From Erysipelotrichaceae bacterium UBA6182 (GTDB lineage: Bacteria; Bacillota_I; Bacilli_A; Erysipelotrichales; Erysipelotrichaceae): 9,554 nucleotides of DNA. The DNA lies in contig DITO01000150.1 in assembly GCA_002422065.1 (NCBI GenBank), positions 1-9,554 on the forward strand, read 5' to 3'. Numbering within the stretch: position 1 is the first letter of the stretch; each line of letters opens with the position of its first letter. Shown in pieces: positions 1 through 5,587 of this stretch. Both the position numbers and the translations under genes were made by a program. The notes under the pieces are model-generated. The model worked only from the letters and a program-made list of their open reading frames with translations, was not told the origin of the DNA and ran no database searches.

Positions 1-12
1 TCCGTTAGCCAT
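1..12 (-). CDS. Start of next tail gene (partial, probably distal tail protein)
   Basis: After the tape measure stop codon comes ATG GCT AAC GGA (M-A-N-G), which runs off the window edge. A purine-rich ribosome binding site (AAAGGTGGTAGG) formed by the last tape measure codons lies at usable spacing, and the ATG follows the tape measure TAA directly. In siphophages of Gram-positive bacteria the gene after the tape measure normally encodes the distal tail (Dit) protein. That identity is inferred from gene order only, since four codons carry no family information. Confidence 0.5.
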
Positions 13-1692
13 TTACCTACCACCTTTCGCCATTAATCTTCTTAACTCCATATCCATTGGACTTGCTAAAGCACCTACAACCTCACCTGTACTCATAACT
101 ACTTGCAAGTTCATCATTCTTTCCATAAATGATTGCATTAATTCAGTTAATTGACTATTACCATTACCCTCTTTGACTGCCTGTCTTACGTAGTCTTGTA
201 ATACTGATATTGGTGCGACTGCTTCTGGTCCAGCTTCTCCAACTCCTTTAAATCCTGATGCTGTTGGAAATATTGTCGGACTGTCAAACACTCCACCTTT
301 TGCATACCAATCAATACCAAGTGATGGTATTTTACCTTTCATTAAGTCGCCTAGTTCCCAACCTTTTGGCTTAATGCTAAAGTGAGGTAGTTTAATTTTT
401 GGTAATGATACTTGGAAATTAAAGAATGCTTTAATCTTATCAACTACTCCTTTAATTACTCCCATAGCAAAGTTAAATGGTGCTGTTAATATTGCACCTA
501 TTGTACTGAATACATTTGATACTTTAGTTTTAATGTTATCTACTGCGCCTGATATTGCTTCTTTAATACCATTGAATACTTCTTTTGTTTTTTCCCATAA
601 GGCAATAGCACCAGCTTTGATTTTATCCCAGTTCATATACAAGGCAACACCAATAGCAATTAAGACTGCAATTACTCCTACAATAAGCCAAAATATACCT
701 GTAATTGGTGAAGATGCCACGACTAATCCTGTTGTTGCAACTGCTGCTGTTCCTGTTACCGCTGTATATACTGCCATCAAAGCACTTACAATTCCCATAA
801 CTTTAAATGCCATAAAGCCTGCCAGCATTCCTGCCAATATTGGTATTAGCCAATTAGCATTATCGCCTAAGAATGTAATTGTAGCTGATATACCATCAAA
901 AACACTTGTCATTGTTGCCTGAATAGTTGGCATATTAACAGTTACCCAATCAGCAAATTGTACTAAATATGGCATAAATTTTAATGCTAATTCTTCTGTA
1001 ATTGCACCGAACTTATTCTTTAATATTTCCATTTTACCTGCAAAAGTATCACCAGCTGCTGCTGCTGAACCACCGAACTGTCTTTCTAATTCTGCTAGAA
1101 TAATAGTTTGAGCACCCATTAAATCGCCTGACTCCTGCAAGGTTTTAATAGTATTCTTTTGTTCTTCTGTAAAACTAACACCAACTCTTGTTAATGCTGT
1201 AATACCTTTAATTGGATCATTCAATGCTTTACCTAATGCAATTGATTGCCCTGCTATATCAGTACCTAATGCAGTTGCCATATCAGTAGCAGCTTGCGTT
1301 GCTCTAGGGAATACATCGCCAGCTATATTAGTAAATGTCAATAATAAACTTTGCCCCTCAATAACTGCTTCTGCACTAAATTTAGTTGTATTCTCTATAC
1401 CCTCTGCAAATGCTAATAAACTTTCTTTTGACTGTCCTGCTACCCCACCAGTTGATTTTAAAACTGCTTCAAGCTGTGCTATTTTTTCTTCTGCTTCCAT
1501 AGCATCACGCATACCCATACCTAAGGCTACACCAAAACCAGTTACTACTGCAGCACCTGCTGCTATTGCAACCTTGCCAAAATTAGCTAATGTCTTTTGT
1601 GCTTTTCCTGTCTGTGTATCCATGCTTTTTAGTTTCTTTAAAGCATCTTTATCATCTATCATTATTGAGCCAAAGAGTTTAAATAATTCCAA
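13..1692 (-). CDS. Tail tape measure protein
   Basis: This 559-residue protein sets tail length and fills the tail tube lumen before DNA ejection. It opens with MELFKLFGSI, a start typical of Firmicutes phage tape measures, followed by a Gly/Ala-rich hydrophobic stretch (about residues 41-60) and a helical core (about 62-250). Two strongly hydrophobic segments follow (about 281-305 and 332-352), then an amphipathic region, then the C-terminal KGGVFDSPTIF and GVGEAGPEAVAPI motifs (about 465-495) common near the end of tape measures. The start is TTG: AAAGGAGGGG (1708-1699) lies 8 nt upstream, and the later ATG at residue 11 would cut off the conserved N-terminus. No peptidase or lysozyme domain is visible. 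At the usual rough 0.15 nm per residue, the length suggests a short tail of about 80-85 nm. It follows the chaperone stop codon by 3 nt. Confidence 0.95.
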   Translation of the reverse strand: MELFKLFGSIMIDDKDALKKLKSMDTQTGKAQKTLANFGKVAIAAGAAVVTGFGVALGMGMRDAMEAEEKIAQLEAVLKSTGGVAGQSKESLLAFAEGIENTTKFSAEAVIEGQSLLLTFTNIAGDVFPRATQAATDMATALGTDIAGQSIALGKALNDPIKGITALTRVGVSFTEEQKNTIKTLQESGDLMGAQTIILAELERQFGGSAAAAGDTFAGKMEILKNKFGAITEELALKFMPYLVQFADWVTVNMPTIQATMTSVFDGISATITFLGDNANWLIPILAGMLAGFMAFKVMGIVSALMAVYTAVTGTAAVATTGLVVASSPITGIFWLIVGVIAVLIAIGVALYMNWDKIKAGAIALWEKTKEVFNGIKEAISGAVDNIKTKVSNVFSTIGAILTAPFNFAMGVIKGVVDKIKAFFNFQVSLPKIKLPHFSIKPKGWELGDLMKGKIPSLGIDWYAKGGVFDSPTIFPTASGFKGVGEAGPEAVAPISVLQDYVRQAVKEGNGNSQLTELMQSFMERMMNLQVVMSTGEVVGALASPMDMELRRLMAKGGR

Positions 1693-1695
1693 AAT

Positions 1696-1998
1696 TTACC
1701 CCTCCTTTCTATTCAATATTTCATTCATAATTTCATCTTTGCTACGCATATCATAATTAACCTTTTGAGGTCTGCACTTCTCATAAAACTGCTCAAAGGT
1801 TTCAAAGTTACTCTTGTCATAATTCGGATATCTTACTAACCAAATTTGGTATATCTTTTCTTTTTGTTCCTCTGTAATTGCATAACCGATTAAGTCAACT
1901 GCTTCCCTTAAAGGTAGTTTCATAACATACTCAATATTGCTATATCTCTTTAGCAGAGTATCCTTAATTTCTATTACTCGGATATCTCTGCTTGTTTG
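1696..1998 (-). CDS. Tail assembly chaperone T domain, made as G-T fusion by -1 frameshift
   Basis: This is the frameshift-only part of the G-T tail assembly chaperone (full fusion product: 2336 to 1696). The frame is open from a TAA just upstream of the slippery site to the TAA at 1696. After slippage at 2004-1998 it adds 100 residues, beginning Q-T-S-R-D-I, to the first 113 residues of G, giving 213 residues. By analogy with lambda gpG/gpGT and similar Firmicutes phage pairs, the T extension recruits tail tube subunits to the tape measure. An in-frame ATG at 1923 would give a 75-residue protein, but no convincing ribosome binding site precedes it. The 25 codons upstream of that ATG also read as plausible protein (for example EIKDTLLKRYSNIEYV), which supports fusion over independent initiation. 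The T part is charged and Tyr-rich, with no enzymatic motif. Confidence 0.85.
   Translation of the reverse strand, partial: QTSRDIRVIEIKDTLLKRYSNIEYVMKLPLREAVDLIGYAITEEQKEKIYQIWLVRYPNYDKSNFETFEQFYEKCRPQKVNYDMRSKDEIMNEILNRKEG
1699..1708 (-). promoter_or_regulatory. Ribosome binding site deciding the TTG start of the tape measure
   Basis: AAAGGAGGGG lies in the last codons of the upstream chaperone T frame; the AGGAGG core is 8 nt before the TTG at 1692. It is much stronger than anything near the alternative ATG at residue 11, so it fixes TTG as the start. The T-frame TAA (1698-1696) lies within the spacer, so terminating ribosomes could reinitiate here. Confidence 0.75.
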
Positions 1999-2004
1999 AA
2001 AAAA
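1952..2004 (-). promoter_or_regulatory. -1 programmed ribosomal frameshift signal (slippery site plus stem-loop)
   Basis: In gene G the codons GAT TTT TTC place the canonical X-XXY-YYZ heptamer T TTT TTC at 2004-1998. A 5-nt spacer (AAACA, 1997-1993) precedes a stem-loop. Arm AGCAGAG (1992-1986) pairs perfectly with CTCTGCT (1958-1952); after one bulged A (1985), TATCC (1984-1980) pairs with GGATA (1963-1959). The loop is 16 nt and contains the zero-frame tandem stops TAA TAG of gene G. The -1 frame is open from this site to 1696 and encodes the T extension. Heptamer, spacer and stem all fit known -1 frameshift elements; efficiency cannot be read from the sequence. Confidence 0.9.
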
Positions 2005-2336
2005 TCTTTAAAATCTTCATGATTAAATAATTCAACAAAGAAGTTTTTAATCTCCTTAATTCTCATTTTTTTAACTGCTTCAATATTTTTTTCTGTCATA
2101 TTAGCAATAAACTGTACTACTTCTTTATCTGCTTTATGTAAGTTGGATATGATTTTAGTTATCACATCAACACCAATTGACAAGAATACTTCTTTACCTA
2201 ATTTACTTGCATCTGCTTTATTTTCTAACTTGTCTGTTTTAACAGATTTAGTTAAAGCATCTGTTTCAATCTTTAATTCCATTTTGTCAATTATTTTGCT
2301 TAATAAAAATACATCTTGTAAGTCAAAATCTTTCAT
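1974..2336 (-). CDS. Tail assembly chaperone G
   Basis: This 120-residue, highly charged, Lys-rich and mainly helical protein sits between the major tail and tape measure genes, where tail assembly chaperones of long-tailed phages lie. It is the zero-frame product, thought to coat the tape measure during tail assembly and to be absent from the finished virion. It starts at ATG 2336 behind AAAGGA with 6-nt spacing and ends at TAA, followed at once by an in-frame TAG. The terminator hairpin of the major tail gene lies just upstream, so transcription of G depends on readthrough. A fraction of ribosomes should slip at residues Phe112-Phe113 to make G-T. Family assignment rests on position, size and the frameshift, since the sequence itself is poorly conserved. 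Confidence 0.88.
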   Translation of the reverse strand: MKDFDLQDVFLLSKIIDKMELKIETDALTKSVKTDKLENKADASKLGKEVFLSIGVDVITKIISNLHKADKEVVQFIANMTEKNIEAVKKMRIKEIKNFFVELFNHEDFKDFFKQAEISE

Positions 2337-2353
2337 TGTTTATCCTTTCATAC

Positions 2354-2382
2354 AAAAAAAGAGAGGTCTTTCAACCTCCCCT
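2354..2382 (-). terminator. Intrinsic terminator after the major tail gene
   Basis: Just past the major tail protein stop, the transcript reads AAGGGGAGGU, a 6-nt loop UGAAAG, then ACCUCUCUU running into seven U residues (2360-2354). The stem is about 9 bp with two G-U wobbles, a classic rho-independent terminator. It lies only 17 nt upstream of gene G in an otherwise continuous operon, so it is probably leaky. It would make major tail mRNA more abundant than chaperone and tape measure mRNA. Confidence 0.88.
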
Positions 2383-2385
2383 TAA

Positions 2386-2898
2386 TTAGACTGCAAACTC
2401 CACTCGGTATGGAGGAGTATTCCTTGTGCTTTCATCATATGTTGCTGTAAATTCAAGACTAGGAACAACTTCGTTTTTATCTTCCAAGCCCCACTCAATA
2501 TTACTCATATTTAAAGCATCATCGATTAAAATTGTTACTGCCTTACCATCTTTAGTAGCACCAATCCATTTAACATCATTGTAATCACCAGATGCAATTG
2601 ACAATGTTCCTGTTACTGTATTCTTTGTTGGTGTTGTTTCACTATCAGGTGTTATGCTTAGTCCTGGATAATATGAGTCCATTTCTGCTGCGTTAAATAG
2701 TTCTAAAGCATTAACTGTTAGTTTTGCAACTTCACGATCAATAACTATTCTTCCTTTAACTGGCCCTCTATCTCCATCGGCTTCTATTTCTCTTAATTCT
2801 CTTTCAACTGTGAAAGATGAGCCACCACGAGTTAAACCTATTGGTGTTGTTCCAACTGTTACTACTCCATAGCCTAAAAGTATCTTTTCTCCTGCCAT
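2386..2898 (-). CDS. Major tail tube protein
   Basis: This 170-residue protein should polymerise into the tail tube. It is rich in alternating beta-prone segments, with an N-terminal region GVVTVGTTPIGLTRGG followed by an acidic REIEADGDRG stretch (about residues 36-45) typical of Firmicutes phage tail tube proteins, and a C-terminal beta region (LEFTATYDES). Its size matches simple tube proteins with no C-terminal Ig-like domain. It starts at ATG behind TAGGAGGTAGAAA, a strong site that fits a highly expressed gene, lies 10 nt after the tail terminator gene, and is followed immediately by an intrinsic terminator. Position between the tail terminator and the chaperone pair agrees. Confidence 0.9.
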   Translation of the reverse strand: MAGEKILLGYGVVTVGTTPIGLTRGGSSFTVERELREIEADGDRGPVKGRIVIDREVAKLTVNALELFNAAEMDSYYPGLSITPDSETTPTKNTVTGTLSIASGDYNDVKWIGATKDGKAVTILIDDALNMSNIEWGLEDKNEVVPSLEFTATYDESTRNTPPYRVEFAV

Positions 2899-2908
2899 TT
2901 TCTACCTC

Positions 2909-3283
2909 CTATTTAAAATATGTTCTTACTGCATATCTAAGATTAATCATGTGTGCATCAACAAGGTCTTGTGTCGGCACATACTGTCTTACTTCTCTTT
3001 CATAGTGTGCATTAAGAACTGATGTATTAATTATTTTTCTATTCAATCCTATATCTATCGTGTCTGCCAAGTCTTCTATAACCCTTACTGATATACCAGC
3101 TTTTTCATATATATCAACATTGACATATAAATCTTCGCTTGGATAAGAATTGGTTACTGACTCAACCCTAAATACCACATAAGGGAATGTAGGTGATTGA
3201 GGTGTGTTATTGCGATAGACTCTTGAATATTTAGTTTTTAAGTATGTGTATGTTTCATCTGCTACTGCATTAACATTCATCAC
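2909..3283 (-). CDS. Tail terminator / tail completion protein
   Basis: This is a 124-residue protein in the slot directly before the major tail gene, where siphophages encode the protein that caps the tail tube and joins it to the head (lambda gpU or SPP1 gp17-like). It has an N-terminal helix (about residues 4-22), then FPYVVFRVESV and alternating beta segments with a central helix (RVIEDLADTIDIGL), consistent with the small alpha/beta fold of this group. Two starts are possible: GTG at 3283 (GTGA overlap with the upstream stop) or ATG at 3280 (TGATG overlap). AAAGGAG lies 8 or 11 nt upstream, which slightly favours GTG. The exact family is inferred from size and order. Confidence 0.75.
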   Translation of the reverse strand: MMNVNAVADETYTYLKTKYSRVYRNNTPQSPTFPYVVFRVESVTNSYPSEDLYVNVDIYEKAGISVRVIEDLADTIDIGLNRKIINTSVLNAHYEREVRQYVPTQDLVDAHMINLRYAVRTYFK

Positions 3284-3657
3284 TTATCAATCTCCTTTAG
3301 TGCTATACCAATTAATTCTTTAATTGCTTCTACATTCTTCAAGACCACTGGTTTTAATGGATCGCTTTCAGCACCACTCATTATTCCACCAACAATACCA
3401 GGACCGACACCAACCTGATTTCTTTCAATAGACATTTTAAAACCAATCTGTAAATCTTTCTCGTTCTTCCTTGCCCAATACCCTAATGTTTTAGCAAGTA
3501 TTTTATATCTTGTATTGTATTGGCTTTTTAATGTTGTTGCCTTGATTTCTTTAACAAGATTTTGTCCTATTATATTCATCACCTTAAAAGGTTTTTCTTG
3601 AATTTTAGTAATTGCCTTATCAAAGTGTTTTTCTAGTGTAAAAGGTTGTTTAGCCAC
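3280..3657 (-). CDS. HK97 gp10-like head-tail / tail component
   Basis: This 125-residue basic protein lies between the head-tail adaptor and the tail terminator, the usual place of HK97 gp10-like neck or tail-completion proteins. Visible features are a Lys-rich N-terminal helical half, an aromatic middle (LGYWARKNEKDLQIGFKM, about residues 58-75), a Gly-rich segment (VGVGPGIVGG) and a C-terminal helix ending EIDK. The start is GTG in a one-base TAGTG overlap with the upstream stop, with GGGAGTG about 8-9 nt before it. An out-of-frame ATG nearby does not compete. Function in the head-tail joint or tail is inferred mainly from synteny. Confidence 0.75.
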   Translation of the reverse strand: MAKQPFTLEKHFDKAITKIQEKPFKVMNIIGQNLVKEIKATTLKSQYNTRYKILAKTLGYWARKNEKDLQIGFKMSIERNQVGVGPGIVGGIMSGAESDPLKPVVLKNVEAIKELIGIALKEIDK

Positions 3658-3959
3658 TAAACATCACTCCCAACATAGGTCTGCACTGTTATTTCAGTTG
3701 TTTCCCCTTTGTCATAAGTTCTAACAATGGCATACTCCTTATTATTGTGCTTTAGCCTTTCATCATTACTGTATTCTTCCGACCTAACAACAAATACTAA
3801 TTCAGGTTTTAATCCTGTTGCTGATGCTTGGTAAAATTCACTTTGTCTAACACCTTTTTTATTAGCAAATACTGTTCGCCATGTATAAGTGCTTGTTATT
3901 TCTCCAAGTGTTTCAGTTTCGGTAGCATTGCCAAGCTCTACTACATCTCGCCATAACAT
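3657..3959 (-). CDS. Head-tail adaptor (head closure) protein
   Basis: This 100-residue mostly beta protein has the hallmarks of the SPP1 gp16-like phage head-tail joining family: an early WRTVFANKKGVRQSEFYQA segment (about residues 27-45), then ELVFVVR (about 53-59), a short loop and a C-terminal beta hairpin (KEYAIVRTYDKG). In this family the R-x-SEFYQA region and following strands form the barrel that closes the portal channel under the connector. The ATG overlaps the upstream TAA by one base (TAATG) behind GAGGTGG. Size and position right after the gp6-like connector agree. Confidence 0.85.
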   Translation of the reverse strand: MLWRDVVELGNATETETLGEITSTYTWRTVFANKKGVRQSEFYQASATGLKPELVFVVRSEEYSNDERLKHNNKEYAIVRTYDKGETTEITVQTYVGSDV

Positions 3960-4231
3960 TATTCCACCTCATAATCAGATGAAATAGCAAGGTGTTGCTT
4001 TAATGATTGATAAGACTCAATAAGTCTGTCTGCATCTGCATTGTCATAACCAAAATTGGCTTTACAATAGATTGAAATAGCCCTTTTAATTAAGGCATCT
4101 GTTTCATCTATAACATCTACACCACTTATCCTTAAATCAATCTTAGCTGCTTCTATCAGGTCTGTTACTTCGGTATCAAAAGCATTAGATGAAATTCTTA
4201 ACACTTTTTTAATATCATCAATTAGTGCCAC
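3959..4231 (-). CDS. gp6-like head-tail connector protein
   Basis: This 90-residue helical protein matches the phage gp6-like / SPP1 gp15-like connector group that forms a ring beneath the portal. It opens with an N-terminal helix (MALIDDIKKVLRI), then FDTEVTDLIEAAKIDLRISGV, then a helix with the typical LIKRAISIYCKANFGYDNAD segment (about residues 47-66), and ends in a helix with the SYQSLKQHL pattern. The start is GTG, overlapping the TAG of the small upstream gene by one base (TAGTG), with GAGGGTGAAATA as ribosome binding site. The adaptor follows in a TAATG overlap, so the three genes look translationally coupled. Confidence 0.87.
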   Translation of the reverse strand: MALIDDIKKVLRISSNAFDTEVTDLIEAAKIDLRISGVDVIDETDALIKRAISIYCKANFGYDNADADRLIESYQSLKQHLAISSDYEVE

Positions 4232-4374
4232 TATTTCACCCTCTTTCTTTTAACTTCTTCGGCGGCTTCAAGTTGGCTGAACTGCTTTGCTTCCTTTTCT
4301 TCAAGTTCCACAATAGTTCCAGCCTTAAATAGTTTGCCTAAACCAAAAAAGTTATTCTTAACTAAATATTTCAT
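4231..4374 (-). CDS. Small 47-residue protein between capsid and connector
   Basis: The protein begins MKYLVKNNFFGLGKLFK, continues with AGTIVELEEKEAKQF, and ends in a Lys/Arg-rich tail (VKRKRVK). It starts at ATG behind AGGTGG with 6-nt spacing and ends at a TAG overlapping the connector GTG by one base. Both junctions are built like its neighbours', and it fills an otherwise empty gap. The pattern of a short beta segment, G-x-x-K-x-G, I-V-E-L and E-x-E-A resembles very small proteins often found downstream of HK97-type capsid genes, possibly of a small beta-barrel type. I cannot assign a function; a minor head component is a guess from position. Confidence 0.8.
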   Translation of the reverse strand: MKYLVKNNFFGLGKLFKAGTIVELEEKEAKQFSQLEAAEEVKRKRVK

Positions 4375-4397
4375 TCTTCACCACCTAAAAGGGAATA

Positions 4398-4416
4398 AGG
4401 GAGGATTAACCTCCCT
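4398..4416 (-). terminator. Hairpin after the major capsid gene, possible attenuator
   Basis: Four nucleotides after the capsid stop codon the transcript contains AGGGAGG, loop UUAAU, then CCUCCCU, a perfect 7-bp mainly G-C stem. It is followed by UAUUCCCUUUU rather than an uninterrupted U-run, so termination should be weak or partial. It may also protect the 3' end of capsid mRNA. The ribosome binding site of the next gene follows within about 15 nt. Position mirrors the stronger terminator after the major tail gene. Confidence 0.6.
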
Positions 4417-4420
4417 ATTA

Positions 4421-5587
4421 TTAAGACAATGCTCTTGTGTAAACATTGAACGCATCAATATTGGCAACTTTACCATCAGCAAGTGCCAATGCTCTATAAA
4501 CTGTAGAACCTGCTCTAAAGCCAGCCGATTTATCAGAACTGATTTCAACACCTTGCGATACATTCATTACATAGTTTTCAAGGTTTCCAAAGATAACAGT
4601 ATCAGCAGGAACTCTATCACATAGAATTACATCTTGTCCTAATACATTCTTATTAACAGCGGCTTGAATATCCATACCTATACCCTCATTACGGAGTGCA
4701 GTTAACACATCACTGTAAAATAATTTAGATGGCATAATTAGACAAGCACCGTCTCTGTATTCATGGTCTGGTAAATCAGCTATTATAGCCAAGATGTCTG
4801 CAAAAGCCATTGCAGCCTTTGTGAATGTTCCAGTATTAGTGATTAGACCAGATTTCAATATTCCTGTTGGTTGTCCTGAACCTGTACCGTTAATTACAGC
4901 ATTTTCAAAAGCCTTAGCCATTTTCTTAGCTAGTTTCTGAACTAAATATGTTTCAAATGAGTCAACCGCCATAACGGATGCATCAACACCAATTTCAATT
5001 GTCTTAATCAGTTTGTAAGCAGCCAAAGTGATTGCTTGTGTGCTATCTGAACTATCAGTAGCAGCAGTTCCCATTGCTACCCAAGCAGCATCTGCGGTTG
5101 CATCTTCCATAGGGATAGATAATAGACTTGGAATAAATGATAAATTAATCTTAGCTAAGATTGGTGATACATATTCCATTTTTTCAATAATCTTATCCAT
5201 TGTTTGAGTTGGAATGACAGCAGTAGTTACCACTAAAGCATTTTCTTGTTGTGATAATTCTTTACCTTGCAATTTCTTTAGGAATGCGTTTCTGTATTCC
5301 TTTGTTCCTGCTACTTCTACTTGATCCATTTGTTCTAAATTTTTAATTACTTCCACTTTTGTTTCTCCTTTTAATTCAATAGATTTTTCTTCAATATTTA
5401 CAATTTCTTTATGGTCTTTTAATGCTTCAAGGTTGGCTTGTGATTTTGTAATTTCCTCCCATTTAGCATCAAGGCTTTCAATCTCACTCATCTTGGCTTC
5501 TGCTTCTTCCACCTTAGTTTCATTTACTAAAGTTTCAGCTTCTGCCATAAGTGAATTTCTTTGGTCTAGGTATTCTTGCTTATTCAT
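4421..5587 (-). CDS. Major capsid protein, HK97 fold
   Basis: This 388-residue protein forms the icosahedral head. Residues 1 to about 60 are a charged, Glu/Lys-rich coiled-coil region matching the N-terminal delta (scaffolding) domain of HK97-type capsid precursors. A linker follows, and the core begins near EYRNAFLKKL (98-106). Core landmarks are TAVIPTQTMDKIIEKM (122-137), the E-loop region (about 155-190), an A/P-domain helix, NGTGSGQPTGIL (233-244) and the C-terminal strands FRAGSTVYRALALADGKV. The protease gene upstream should remove the delta domain, but the cleavage site cannot be placed. No Lys occurs in residues 161-191. The ATG overlaps the protease stop by 8 nt, with AAAGGAG upstream. 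Confidence 0.95.
   Translation of the reverse strand: MNKQEYLDQRNSLMAEAETLVNETKVEEAEAKMSEIESLDAKWEEITKSQANLEALKDHKEIVNIEEKSIELKGETKVEVIKNLEQMDQVEVAGTKEYRNAFLKKLQGKELSQQENALVVTTAVIPTQTMDKIIEKMEYVSPILAKINLSFIPSLLSIPMEDATADAAWVAMGTAATDSSDSTQAITLAAYKLIKTIEIGVDASVMAVDSFETYLVQKLAKKMAKAFENAVINGTGSGQPTGILKSGLITNTGTFTKAAMAFADILAIIADLPDHEYRDGACLIMPSKLFYSDVLTALRNEGIGMDIQAAVNKNVLGQDVILCDRVPADTVIFGNLENYVMNVSQGVEISSDKSAGFRAGSTVYRALALADGKVANIDAFNVYTRALS

Noticed and set aside
533..922. Plus-strand open frame of 129 residues inside the tape measure gene
   Set aside because: It lies fully antisense to a confidently identified gene, is low in complexity (Ile/Ala/Pro/Thr-rich as expected from antisense of a hydrophobic helix), and has no ribosome binding site.
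1696..1923. A stand-alone 75-residue gene starting at ATG 1923
   Set aside because: No ribosome binding site precedes this ATG, the frame is open well upstream of it, and a full -1 frameshift signal leads into the same frame. It is treated as the T part of a G-T fusion.
2143..3005. Plus-strand open frames antisense to chaperone G, major tail and tail terminator genes
   Set aside because: They are shadows of AT-rich coding sequence with no recognisable protein features, and one crosses the minus-strand terminator.
4334..4624. Plus-strand open frame and a minus-strand alternative frame (4378-4563) over the capsid gene end
   Set aside because: Both overlap the well-supported capsid C-terminus, contain Cys-rich or random-looking sequence and have no family resemblance.
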